A stretch of 64,000 nt of DNA from Taxillus chinensis. Lineage: Eukaryota > Streptophyta > Magnoliopsida > Santalales > Loranthaceae. The notes under the pieces are model-generated. The model did no database searches, was not told the DNA's origin, and saw only the letters and a list, made by a program, of their open reading frames with translations. Made by a program: the position numbers and the translations under genes. The stretch covers positions 20,601,506 through 20,665,505 of the forward strand of contig CM042091.1 of NCBI GenBank assembly GCA_023512835.1, in the 5' to 3' direction. Position 1 is the stretch's first letter; the number at the start of each line of letters is the position of its first letter. Below are positions 44,905-56,190 of the stretch, piece by piece.

Positions 44905-47414
44905 CCACCAGGCATTCTATCTCCGCCATCTAACGCTTGACAGGAATCTGAAAGCACGTTGGCCTTCTGCTTCTATCCACCTTCTCCCTGCTCCGGAACA
45001 ACAGGGAAGTTCGGTTGGTGACCCGGCCAATAACTCTACCCCCGAGTTCAGCTCTGCCCACTGGTCCTCAAGGATTCGGTCTGTAGCTGGTCCTTCCATC
45101 TCCCGTGGCTCCCAGCACAGCGTTCGCGCTGACCCATCCGAGGTTACGGGGCCATCTCAGCCAAGTTGTCCTCCAATTGATTCATCAACACCTTCTGCTG
45201 CTGATGTCCCTGCGCCTAATTCTCCTGCTGTTGTTGTTGCTGCTGTTGCTGCTGCAGTGGCTGATGTCCCGGAGTCACCTCCGAAAGTGCCCTTGCTCCC
45301 ACTTCCTCAGCCTCAAGATTATCTAGACCATCTCCCCGCCAACACTCTTACGGACCTATGGTTCCGTTTTAGCCTTGCCTGCACAACCACCATCCCCGAC
45401 AACGATCTCCAGGTGTATTATACTCATAATACCCAAACCCCGAAAGCCATGGTCGTCTGGAACTTGGACCACGACTTTCTTATGCCGGCCTCCCTTCCTG
45501 ACGCACCATTCTCTGTTACCTCCGAACCGGCCCATGACGCATGGGTTCCTTCCTGTTGGACCTCGGCCAGGGCATTCACTATCACAATATTGTCCGCTTT
45601 GGCACTCACGCACCCACCCATGGGCCGCAGCCCGCAAGGATTTGTTTCTAACGGGCCGCGACCCGTTAAAACGCGTTGTGACAAGGTGCACATGAGCCTC
45701 CTCATTAGGACGACCTCAATGTTCGCCCTAACCGATGTGGGATTGATCTATGGGACGTTAGAGACCCAACAGTCTCCCCCCCAATCCCACCATCGGTCTA
45801 GAGGACCCGACTCTGATACCACTTGTTGGACCTCGGCCAGGGCACTCACTATCACAATATTGTCCGCTTTGGCACTCACGCACCCACCCATGGGCCGCAG
45901 CCCGCACGGATTTGTTTCTAACGGGCCACGACCCGTTAAAACGCGTTGTGACAAGGTGCACATGAGCCTCCTCATTAGGACGACCTCAATGTTCACCCTA
46001 ACCGATGTGGGATTGATCGTTAGAGACCCAACACTTCCCCTACTGAGGCTGGACCCTCTTCTTCTGCTGCTGCCATTCCCGTTGTTGACTTTTCTGGTCA
46101 AAGCGGATCTGCTGCCCCAGATGCCTCCGCTGCTTCAGTTGATCCCTTTGCTGCTGATGATGATCAACTTCTCTCTCCTCCTGCCGACTCTTCTACCCAA
46201 CGCACTCTTGCACCTCTTCATGCAGGGGAGTCCTCCAAAGCCCCGGAGTTTGCTCTTGGGCGAGCTTCCTTTGGCACAGTTCATTTCGATGTTGTGCTCT
46301 CCGCCCAGCTGGACCGCCATGCTCAAGCCCAAAGCACCCAAATTGCTACCATTGTCGTTAAGGTTGATGCTCTCAGCGCCCAACTCCTCTCCGCGCTCAC
46401 CGACTCATCCACTTCCATTGAGCAGAAGATGGATCTTATGGCCTCGTCTGTGCATTCATTGTCTACCCCCTTTGCAGACTTGGCTCACACTATGGCTGGT
46501 GCTCCTTCCGCTCCCCGACGATATGCCAAAACGGGGGAGAAAGTGCCATCTGATCCTCCTGCAACTTCCTCTGCTCCTACTAGTAAATAGCTTGCAGATA
46601 CACTTCCTCCGGGGATTCCTATTCCCAAATATAGCCGCTTCTCTTAGCCCAGCTCCTCTAGTGCATCTCCTCCTTCGACCTCTCCATCTGAGGCCATCAC
46701 CTTCTTTTTATGCAATGACTCAGTATGCCACTTCTACTGCCGAGCGAAGGTGTCTAACAGATATCTCTCCCTTCTCATCTCAAGATATATAAACTTTACA
46801 TTCTGAGAAGGGCCTATTTACCACTGATGATATAGACAACTTCTCTCGGGCGGTAAAGATGGAGATGAGGTTGTTTCCGTCTTTGTACCGGGAAGGTCAC
46901 ATTTCTGACGTCTTGCCATGTTGGTCTGAGGGTTATCTTCCAGACGTAACCCACATCCAGGACCTTCATTGAGGAACTGCTGAGGACAGCAAACCTTGGA
47001 GAAATCTTACCTCTGTCCTCATTCCGTACCGGGTCAAGACACCGCATTTCATTCTTATTGTCTTTTCCATCAAAGACAAGGTAAGAAAGCAAATGCTCCT
47101 GATTGATTCTCATCAGATTGTGGAACACAAGGTAAGAAAGAATCAATTGGAACCTTTGAGGCTTCGACTGACTGGGTCAAACATCTTTGGCTCCTACTAA
47201 AAAGCTGAAAGCGGCGATCCGGAGCAAGAAGAATATGCCCCAACAACCCGACGGAGATAGCTGCGGAGCTTTCATCTGCTTCTTCATTAAGTCATTCATA
47301 AAGGTAGATGAAGACTAGAACAATATCATCAATTTTACAATGGAGCAGATGATGGAGCTTCGTGAGAAAGCAACAACAATGATCTTCAAGTATAATAAGC
47401 CTTATATACCTTAA
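44905..47414 (+). pseudogene. Copia element A: ORF3, rest, with intact H-D-Q-C protease signature
   Basis: ORF3 of element A resumes here after element B (target duplication CCTTT at 44900-44904), as FHQAFYLRHLTLDRN. The Ser/Pro linker, PQPQDYLDHL block and heptad-like helix (SAQLDRHAQAQSTQIATIV) follow, interrupted by the TRIM at 45554-46033. The C-terminal protease-like block shows PHFILIVFSIKDK with His at 47045-47047, MLLIDSHQIVEH with Asp at 47105-47107, and PQQPDGDSCGAFIC with Gln at 47244-47246 and Cys at 47262-47264: the complete ordered Ulp1/C48 tetrad. Stops at 46588, 46645, 46789, 46968 and 47317 and an insertion near 47075-47090 show it is decayed. It ends YNKPYIP at TAA 47412-47414. 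Confidence 0.72.
45554..46033 (-). mobile_element. TRIM retrotransposon (480 bp) in Copia A ORF3
   Basis: Two near-identical LTRs, 45554-45771 (218 bp) and 45824-46033 (210 bp), bound an internal part of only 52 bp. On the minus strand each LTR runs TGTTGGGTCTC...GAGGTCCAACA, with the common plant word ATCCCACATCGG. The internal part holds TGGTATCAGAG (minus strand, 45811-45821, tRNA-Met primer site) beside one LTR and TTGGGGGGGAGAC (polypurine tract) beside the other. The target duplication CTTCC is perfect (45549-45553 and 46034-46038). LTR 45554 has an extra 8-9 bases (CTATGGGAC) lost from the other copy. No coding capacity: a terminal-repeat retrotransposon in miniature. Confidence 0.95.
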
Positions 47415-47563
47415 TGTAATATTCTTGTACTAAGGCTGAAAATGTATTCTTGTTGCTAATGAATGGAATGAGGAAGTTATCATTATTTCTGTGTGTTATC
47501 TTTTTTGCTTCACTTACCAGATCAGATTACAAAGGGTTTTGACATATCTATATTGGGGAATAT

Positions 47564-50240
47564 TGTTGGATCAAACCCATAATTTGGATGATGCGAATAA
47601 AACCCTATGTAATTTGATTTGAGACCTTATATGTTTATTCTTAGTTGTTGCTGAAGATATAACCTTAATATGGACCTTCACTCGTGAGAGCAAAGCTAAG
47701 GACAGGATACATAATCCTGATCCGGACCAACGTGAGTGTCATCAAACACTTGGTAAATAACCAAGTCTTCATACGAAATAAGGATCACTCGTGTAGATCA
47801 AATGCTTAAAGTTACGGACTAAGAAATCCACGTATTATACTTAAATGAACTAAGTTAAATAGACACGAAATAAGAATCCTAGTCTACATCTCGCACGGAG
47901 TAAATGAAAACTGTCACGGAATAAAAAGCTAAGTCTTCCACTCAAGCGGACTAAGGACAAGAAGACATGGAGCAAGAAATCCGAGTCTTTCATTCATGCG
48001 GAGTAAAGAAGGACTTGTACGGAATAAGGACCCGAGTCCTTTGTTCACACGGGGTAAGGTAAAGAGATACGGAGTAAGGAAAAGAGATGCGGAGTAAGGA
48101 ATCCGAACCTTTTACTCGAGTGGAGTAAGGATGCATTGATATGGAGTAAGCCATCTGGACCTTTTACTCATGCAGAGTAAGGAACTCATGTGGAGTAAGA
48201 ATGCGCAAATACGGAGTAAGCTCTCCAAACCTTTTGTTCACATGGAGTAAGAAAGCGCTCACACAGAATAAGGATTCCAGTATCAAACTGATACGGAGTA
48301 AGAAACCACTAACACGAAATAAGGATCCGAGCTTTATTAACATGGAGTAAGAAACTTTACGACGGATTAAGGAGACGTTACTTCACTTTATCATCTTCGC
48401 ACTTAAAATCATCAGCTCGCTATGTCCCGATGTAAGAAAGACTTGTTGAATATCTAAGTTGTCTTACACATGGATCACACGGAGATGTGGACAAAGCCTT
48501 AAATGAAATTGGGATCACGCGAAGATATTTAATACATTCACAGACCCAAGATCTTGAGCTCCACATCCGTAGCAATTGAAGCAAAGACATTTCTGAGAAG
48601 AATTCAATGCTACGTGGTGCTCGGAAGATCATGTTCCAAAAATGTTTTCCAACGGATGGCTATATATATATTAAGACTTGTATATTTTGATTGATGTGTA
48701 TACCTGTACAACAACTCTTAGAGATTAAATTGGCTAATATGTGAGTAATTATAAATAGAGTGCAAGAGAGTTTTAGTAGTGTTGGATCAAGCCCAAAATT
48801 TGGATAATGTTGATAAAGCCCTATGTAATTTGATTTGAGATCTTTTGTGTCTTGTCTTTAATCATTGCAGAAGATATGTTATTAGTCCGGAGACACACTC
48901 ATAAGAGCAAAGCTAAGGACAGGATATATAATCCTGATCCGGACGAGAGTGAATGTCGTCAAACACTTGGTAAATAACCAAGTCCTCTATACATACGGAA
49001 TTAGGAACATTTGTGCGGACTAAGGAACGTAAAAGATGCAGAGTAAGGAATCCGGACCATTCATACATACGGAGTAAGGAAGTACTGATGCGGAATAAGG
49101 ACCCGAGTCTTTATTCGCACGGAGTAAGGAAACCAGATGCGGAGTAAGGAATCCGGACCACTCACCCATGCGGAGTAAGGATGTGCTAATACGGAGTAAG
49201 CCATCCAATCCTTTAAACTCACATGGAGTAAGAAACTAGCACGGAGTAAGGAACTTACATGCGGAGTAAGGAAGCGCTGATACGGAATAAGCACTCCGAC
49301 CTTCTCATTCACACGAAGCAAGGAAGCGCTGACACAGGCTAAGGATTCCAGTACCAAATAGATACGGAGTAAGCAACCACTGACATGGAGTAAGGTTCCG
49401 AGTTTCATTAGCTACGAAGTAAGGAAAATTACACCGGACCAAGAAGATGCTGCTTCAACTTACCGCATTTAAAGTTATCAGCTCATGGTGTCCCGATGTA
49501 AGACAAACTCGTTGAGAACCTGAAGAATCTTACACGTGGATCACCCAGATATGTGGACACAACTTTAATTATACTTGGGAACTCACAAAGGCACTTATAC
49601 TCTTCAAACCCAAAATCTTGAGCTCCACAAACCGCAACAGTCAAGGCAGAGAGATTACCGAGGAATAGTTAGTGCTGAACGCATTCCGGAACTACAAGTT
49701 CCAAGGTTGTCTTTTAGGAATGTTTTTATATAAATATTCATACTTGTACATTTGAAAAAAGCGTGTGTGCGAGTGAGCCTGAATCAACCCTGTGTATGCA
49801 CAAGAGTTAAAAGAGATAATATAGGCTAGTGTGTGAATCTTTTTGTAAACATAGTGTAAAAGAGTCTTGCTTCTATTTTGTTGTATTTATCTTTTGATAA
49901 TAAAACAAAATACTTCCACTATCTGGTTATCTTCCGCAGTGATTCTATCACTTAACTAGATAAGTGTTGTGTCATAAGAAAGAAGAAGGAGTTTCGATAA
50001 GAGCCTATTCACCCCCCTCTAGGCTCCAAGGGACCATCAACTAGATTGAAAAGCTTCATTAGCTTTAATCTGCTAATATTTTGTTGTATTTATCTTTTGA
50101 TAATGAAACAAAATACTTTCACTATCTTGTTATCTTCCGCACTATTTTTATAGTTTAACCAGAAAAGTATTGTGCTTGAGAAGAAAAAGAGTTTTTGATT
50201 AGAGCCTATTCACCCCCCTCTAGGCTCCCAGGGACTAACA
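47564..50240 (+). repeat. Copia element A 3' LTR, split by a solo LTR
   Basis: It starts TGTTGGATCAAACCC after a polypurine tract and runs to 48779, resumes at 50045 and ends GGGACTAACA at 50240, about 1.41 kb without the insertion. It shares the CGGAGTAAGGA array (47860-48350) and the CTATTCACCCCCCTCTAGGC tail with the LTRs of element B but is clearly more diverged. Gypsy E coding sequence begins at 50241, so this is the outer edge of element A. Confidence 0.88.
48780..50039 (+). mobile_element. Solo Copia LTR inserted in the 3' LTR of element A
   Basis: A second, younger LTR of the same family (TGTTGGATCAAGCCC...GGGACCATCA, 1260 bp) is nested in the older one. It is flanked by agtag (48775-48779) and actag (50040-50044), a 5-base duplication with one mismatch. 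No internal region remains. It carries its own CGGAGTAAGGA array at 49000-49420 and is much closer to the LTRs of element B than to the LTR that contains it. Confidence 0.9.
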
Positions 50241-50544
50241 GTAGCCTGCCAAACCAAAGAAGCTACGAATTTCAAACACATTTGTGGGTCTCTTCCATGA
50301 CATAACCGTCTCGATCTTCTCGGGATCCACTATGATACTCTCTAAAGAAATCACATGCCCCAAGAAGTTCACCTGTTGTAACCAGAAGTCACATTTCATG
50401 AACTTCACGTATAACTGGTGCTCTCATAAGGTCTGCAACACAACCTGCAAATGATTCTCATGCTCTCGCTCAGTCGCTGAATAGACCAAAATATCATCGA
50501 TAAACATCACAATAAACATATCTAAATATGGAGAGAACACCTGG
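50241..50544 (-). pseudogene. pol: Gypsy element E reverse-transcriptase fragment, part 2
   Basis: On the minus strand this reads [20 protein letters not shown] (catalytic FIDD near 50495), [34 protein letters not shown] and, at the edge with Copia A, FEIRSFFGLAGY. It belongs to a Gypsy relative of elements C and D but of a different subfamily. It continues across element F at 56088. A stop after VLQTL shows decay. Copia A abuts it at 50241; the matching next part is not seen at the left edge of Copia A, so that side was deleted or rearranged. Confidence 0.82.
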
Positions 50545-53500
50545 TGTCATCACTGGTTTTCGTCCGGGCCCATTTGGGGTAAGCTCAAACTATACCAATG
50601 GTGAGAAATTTTAGAGTCGCCACCAACTGTTTTTGGGGTACAGTTGGATACCCTCTACTTTGAGTAGTTTAAATGTGTGGTCTGCGTTATCAGAGAAGGG
50701 TTCGGGAGTTGGTTACGTGTAGGGAAGGATTACCACCCCTACAGCGCCCTTTCGGTATCTAATTTAGGAGGAGGACGTTTTTATTTTATTTGTACTACCA
50801 TGACTAGGTTAAGAGTCTATGATTTTTATTTGGCTAAGTTATTTGTCAAAGTTACGGTTAAAATTGATTTACCCTAAATCCCTAAAGGGAATCCTAAAAG
50901 TTTTGGGTTTTTGTTTAAAGTGAAGGATGAGATCCTACGGGTTGATGTTGGTTTTGGTTATTCTTTTGGAAATTGAAGTCCTAAAAACTGTTTTTTTTAT
51001 TTTCCTCTTTTTTTGGTTTTTTTGGTTAGAAAACATTTTTTTTGTTTTTTTATGTTTTGTAAAAAACGTTTTGTTTTGGTTTTGTTTTCTTTTGTCTTTT
51101 TTTTTTTTTTGGAAGGTAAAACATGTTTTTTTTGCTTTGTGTTTTAAATGGAATTGGAACTCCTAAATATGGAAACGTGCATTTTTTAGATGCTTTCTTT
51201 TTCCCTTTTTTTTGACTTGAAATGCTTTTTTTTTTGTGATTTTGAAAACGTTTTTTTTTTTGCAAGGATAAAACTTTGAAACTAACACAATAACATATAA
51301 AGTGATGTGCGTGATTGTGACATCCATAAATCAAAACGACCCACTCTTTTTCTTTTTTTTTTTTTTCTTCATGCCTCCCTTTGCTCTCTCTCTTTTTCTT
51401 TGTTTGTTGTTTTTTTTTTTTTTTGCTATACTTTACATATTATAACATACACATATACAAAGGAAAGGGAAATACAAGGAAAACACAATGCAACCAATAA
51501 AAGAAAAAAGAAATACAAGGAAATATTAAGAGTTACATCAAATATCAATATAAATAAGCTGAAAAGTAATGAAGAAATAAGGGCTGAACCGATTTTGAAG
51601 CTTTGAACACCGAACTGCTGTGCGAATCCTGTCCACGCCGATAGTTGCCTGTCCGAATTTCCAAATCACCAAGTTCCAATAGCGTAAATGGCAAGGATTA
51701 GTTGGGATTTTGATTTGGAGATTGCAATGGTGTGTGGAGAGGAGAGAAGATGAAAAGCAAGAACCTTTTTCTGGGTTTTGGGTAGAAAACGTGGGAAAAG
51801 AGGATGATGTATATTTTGGATTCAGATTTTTTTGGGGCTGGAATTGAGGAGAATGGGTGTAAGGAATAGGGAATGAAAAAAACAATTGTTTTTGTGATGG
51901 AAACGTAAGAAGAGAACAAAACAGAACTGGAATTGTTGTTTTTTGTTTCTTTCTGGGTAAAGAGCTGTAACGAGGTGTCAGGGAAAAGGGATTGGAAAGA
52001 CTTGGACGATAAGACAGGGGGAGTGTTGGGCGAAAATCTAGAATTAAGCAACTGGGTGTGAAGATGGTAGCAGGGTTCTCTCTTTTTTTTTTTTTTTTGG
52101 ATGGACGAGTGATCTCTTTTCTGTCTTTCTTTTTTTTTTCTCTCAGCTCTCTGTTTTTTTCTTTTTTTTTCTCTCTGTTTGCGCTGGGATAAGGAATGGT
52201 AGCAGGTTTTTCTCAATGATGAGGGGTCTCTTCTCTTTTCTTTCACGAACAGGCCTCTCTACGTAGGGATAGAAGACTGCATCTTAAAGTGCTGGCAGAA
52301 ATTTTTTTGGCTGGACTGTCATTAATTGCAGCATTTAATGCTGTATTATTGATTTCCTTATTTTTGTCCAGGTCTTGTGCGATCTGTCGGGTGGTCTGGC
52401 GACTTGCAGCTCGTGATTGCCCTTTTTAATGTTTTCATTTAGCACATGTGACCGACAGGTATTCAAAAATAATTCTTTGTCAGATGGCCAGCACATAAAA
52501 CAGGTCTCGTGAACAACCAGCGAGAAAAAAACGAAGCCAGCGAGAAAAGCCATCAGCGATGGTCAAAAGGCAAAGGGTCAAAATGTCGGCAGGTCGAAGT
52601 GTCGGCAGAGTCGAACCTTCGGTGGATCGAAATTTCGGTGGGTCGAAAGTCAATAGTCAACGGGTCGTAGGGTCGAAGGTCGGAGGTTGACAGGCTTCGA
52701 GGGTCCGTGGGTCGTAGGTCAAGGTTTGAAGGTTCGCAGATCAGAGTCGAAGGGTTAAAGGGTCGAAGGTCGGAGTGTCGGCAGCGGGGCTTCGAGGCTT
52801 CGAGAGTTAGGGGGTTGAAGTGCCGAAGGGCGAGTCGAAGGTCGAGTGTTGGCAGCGGGGCTTCGAGGGTCAAGGGTCGAAGGTCGGAGGTTCGCAGGTC
52901 AAGGCGTCGCAAGTCCTGGCGTCGTAAGTCTTGGCGTTGTAAGTCTCGAGGCGTCGCATCTTCACAGGGTTCGAAAGTCCGAAGGGGCGAGTCGTAGGTC
53001 AGAGTGTCGGCAGCGGGGCTTCGAGGCTTCGATGCTTCGAGGCTTCGAGGCTTCGAGGCTTCGGGGCTTCGAGGCTTCGGGGCTTCGAGGCTTCGAAGGT
53101 CAATGGGTCAAGGTGGCGAGTCGAAGGTCGGAGTGTCGGCAGGTCAACGGTCAATGATCAACCTCGAAGTTTTTTTTTTTTAAACTTTTAATTACCTTTT
53201 TACCCTTACCCACAATGCAAAAACGGACAAACTTTGGGAGATTGTTTGGGAAGCTCCGTATTCGCCTGAATAGTCATTTTTGAGAATCTCGCATGGTCAC
53301 ATTTTCGGGCTCTTTGACCAGGGGCATTGACCGTCTTTTGGCACGTTTTGACTTTTCCAACGAAAGTTATTTTGGCCATAACTTCTTCATTTTAAGTCCG
53401 ATTTGAGCTCGGTCAAGTGCGTTAATCTGCAATTTTCGTCCTCTATCACCTGGTGTTGGTCTTGGGGCGCTTCAAGGACTTGTAGCAGAAGTCATTAATT

Positions 53501-53691
53501 TTGGACTCTCATGTCCGTGTCAATTGTATCCATCTCGTGCAAATTGGGGCTAACATCAATTCCGAACTATTCCTTGGAAGTATGGGATCATTGTGGACCT
53601 GTTCAACAAGGTATATGGCATGGGCAGAAAGGTATATCAAACGGGGTTAGTATGTCCAACCTGGACAAAATGGGGTCCAACAGTTGCCCCT
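50545..53691 (+). repeat. Element F 5' LTR
   Basis: It begins with GAGTCGCCACCAACTG and TTACCACCCCTACAGCGCCC-type words common in one group of plant Gypsy LTRs. The segment 50980-51430 and 52080-52170 is dominated by long T runs, which give spurious Lys- or Phe-rich ORFs. At 52555-53165 lies a G-rich array of GTCGAAGGTCGGAGTGTCGGCAG and, at 53015-53095, ten-base GGCTTCGAGG units. The end GGGGTCCAACA at 53691 is the same as the element's right edge. Confidence 0.72.
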
Positions 53692-55394
53692 CTTTGTGCA
53701 CTATTTGTATACAGACAGCGTACAAAGATAAAAAGGAGTCATTTTGGACGGGTTGGAGCACTTACCTGGCTTACCTTGCACAGAGGAAAAATAGAAAGCA
53801 GTGGTTAGGTCTGTTCCCCAGAGTGAAAAGCAGCTTCACAGGCCGGTGGACTTGGATAATACTTTGATGCGGCATCTGAGGCTGCCTACGATGTAAAGAT
53901 ATTGGAGATTGAAAGCCTACAACAATGAAAGGCTTGAACTAAAAAATGGAAAGCCCATGGCAACAATAGACTTGGGTTAAAATGAAAAGCCCACAGCAAC
54001 GATAGGCTTGAACTAAAAAATGGAAAAGGCCCACAACAATGATGGGTGTGAACTAAAGATTGAAAGGCCCACAGCAACGATAGGCTCGAATTGAAAAATG
54101 GAAAAGGCCCACAACAATGATGGGTGTGAACTAAAAATTGAAAGGCCCACAGCAACGATAAGCTTGAACTGAAAATGGATAGCCCACAGCAACGATAGGC
54201 TTGAATTGAAAATGGATAGCCCACAACAACGATAGGCTTGAACTGAAAATGGATAGCCCACAGCAACGATAGGCTTGAATTGAAAATGGATAACCCACGG
54301 CAACGATAGGCTTGAATTGAAAATGGAAAAGTGAAAGGCCCACTGCAACGATAGGCTCGAATTGAAAATGGAAAAGCCCACAGCAACGATAGGCTTGAAC
54401 TAAAAATTGAAAGGCCCACAGCAACGATAGGCTTGAATTGAAAATGGAAAGCCCACAGCAACGATAGGCTTAAACTAAAAATTGAAAGGCCCACAGCAAC
54501 GATAGGCTCGAATTGAAAATGAAAATCCCACAGCAACGATAGGCTTGAATTGAAAATGGAAAGCCCACAGCAACGATAGGCTTAAACTAAAAATTGAAAG
54601 GCCCACAGCAACGATAGGCTCGAATTGAAAATGGAAAGCCCACAGCAACGATAGGCTTGAATTGAAAAGACTTGTTGGAGAAATCAATTGGTATTTGGGG
54701 AAATGCTTTAAGGAATTGGGGAGTTTGGGAAGTAACCCAATTTGGGCTCCCTCTACGAGTTCACTCAAGGAGATCGCTCTACGAGGTGACCCAAAATGGG
54801 AAAAGTTTGTCAAGTGCCAAAGGGATGCATTTAGACTTTGGGGAAATTGCAAGGGAAGAGGTGTACAGTTGAACAAAGAAAGCTAGGATAGCTTGATGAG
54901 AAGCTTGCTGAGTATGAGCTCTTAGGATCTTCAGAGATGGCAACGTTCCTGAAATCACAGAGTATGCTGAATGTATGTAAATGATGCATGGACTGCAATG
55001 TGCTGTATGCGGGGATGCATAAACCTCAACTTGTGGTGAAATATGATGCAATGTGATGCAATGCGATGTATGCAGCGAATGCCATGTGATGTATCACTGA
55101 GGGTTTGGTCGTTATTGGAGAGGCTGGCTAACATTCAACTTATTGGGGAACAATGTTCTCTTTAGATGGAGAGTCCGTTCTGTCTTTGCTAGGAAACTAT
55201 CTTTTGTGCATGATCTGTTAAATTGAGCTCCGCCATATTAGGGGAGCTTGACTTGACGGCTTCTCTGGGGACAGTGACATTATGTGGAGATAAGAGTACT
55301 CTGAGTTGGGGAACTTAATTTGTTTGGAGATTTTAAGCTTGACCCTACTCATAAGGTAATGCCAATGGATCTCACTGGGGATTTAAGATATTCT
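53692..55394 (+). other. Element F interior with a 37-bp minisatellite
   Basis: About 20 imperfect head-to-tail copies of a roughly 37-base unit (CCCACAGCAACGATAGGC, then TTGAATTGAAAATGGAAAG) run from about 53930 to 54665. Units of 36-41 bases occur, so no reading frame is conserved through the array even though stop-free stretches exist. The DNA on either side (53692-53930, 54666-55394) shows no retroelement protein. Confidence 0.75.
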
Positions 55395-56082
55395 ATCTTC
55401 ACAGGGTTCGAAAGTACGAAGGGGCGAGTCGTAGGTCGGAGTGTCGGCAGCGGGGCTTCGAGGCTTCGACTCTTCGAGGCTTCGAGGCTTCGATGCTTCA
55501 AGGCTTCGATGCTTCGGGGCTTCGAGGCTTCGAAGGTCAATGGGTCGAGGTGGCGAGTCGAAGGTCGGAGTGTCGGCAGGTCAACTTTTAATTACCTTTT
55601 TACCCTTACCCACAATGCAAAAACGGACAAACTTTGGGAGATTGTTTGGGAAGCTCCGTATTCGCCTGAATAATCATTTTTGAGAATCTCGCATGGTCAC
55701 ATTTTCGGGCTCTTTGACCAGGGGCATTGACCGTCTTTTGGCACGTTTTGACTTTTCCAACGAAAGTTGTTTTGGCCATAACTTCTTCATTTTAAGTCCG
55801 ATTTGAGCTCGGTCAAGTGCGTTAATCTCCAATTTTCGTCCTCTATCACCTGGTGTTTGTCTTGGGGCGCTTCAAGGACTTGTATCAGAAGTCATTAATT
55901 TTGGACTCCCATGTCCGTGTCAATTGTATCCATCTGGTGCAAATTGGGGCTAATATCAATTCCGAACCATTCCTTGGAAGTATGGGATCATTGTGGACCT
56001 GTTCAACAAGGAATATGGCATGGGCAGAAAGGTATATCAAACGGGGTTAGTATGTCCAACCCGAACAAAATGGGGTCCAACA
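55395..56082 (+). repeat. Element F 3' LTR (5'-truncated)
   Basis: It aligns with 52958-53691: ATCTTCACAGGGTTCGAAAG, the GGCTTCGAGG array with fewer units, TTACCTTTTTACCCTTACCC and the closing GGGGTCCAACA. Only a few substitutions distinguish the copies. The loss of the LTR start together with the polypurine tract implies an internal deletion after insertion. Confidence 0.8.
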
Positions 56083-56087
56083 CCTGG

Positions 56088-56190
56088 TTCATCAAACCCA
56101 TAAACACTGTTGGAGCATTCGTGAGCCTAAACGGAATCACGAGCCACTCATAATGTCCATAACAACAACTGAATGTTGTCTTAGAGATAT
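56088..56190 (-). pseudogene. pol: Gypsy element E reverse-transcriptase fragment, part 1
   Basis: On the minus strand: GHYEWLVIPFRLTNAPTVFM, then GLMNQVF at the element F junction. This is the RT block just upstream of the FIDD motif found at 50495, so the two parts were contiguous before element F inserted. The 3' LTR of element C starts at 56191, cutting the fragment on the other side. Confidence 0.82.

Larger units (their letters stand above)
50545..56082 (+). mobile_element. LTR element F, non-autonomous, with asymmetric LTRs
   Basis: It opens TGTCATCACTGG and closes GGGGTCCAACA, with a perfect target duplication CCTGG at 50540-50544 and 56083-56087, and splits Gypsy E. The tail of the 5' copy (52958-53691) is repeated as 55395-56082 with few differences, so 50545-53691 is the 5' LTR (3.1 kb) and 55395-56082 is a 3' LTR that has lost about its first 2.4 kb. 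The 1.7-kb interior has no gag or pol, only a minisatellite and unique DNA. No convincing primer-binding site follows 53691 (GTTGCCCCTCTTTG), so the 5' LTR edge is somewhat uncertain. Confidence 0.8.

Noticed and set aside
45554..46033. A Cassandra-type TRIM with a 5S rRNA promoter in its LTRs
   Set aside because: I could not see the 5S internal promoter boxes in either LTR; only the tRNA-Met primer site and polypurine tract are present.
45257..46792. A 511-codon plus-strand ORF
   Set aside because: It runs through both LTRs of the TRIM and uses a frame other than that of ORF3 in part; it is a chance fusion.
50927..52246. Phe-, Leu- or Lys-rich ORFs on both strands
   Set aside because: They are products of long T runs in the element F LTR and have no domains.
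53886..54876. Several stop-free minus-strand frames with repeated Cys-Cys-Gly-Leu-Phe patterns that look like a repeat protein
   Set aside because: They are translations of the 37-base minisatellite. Unit lengths vary and are not multiples of three, no promoter or start fits, and three frames are open at once.
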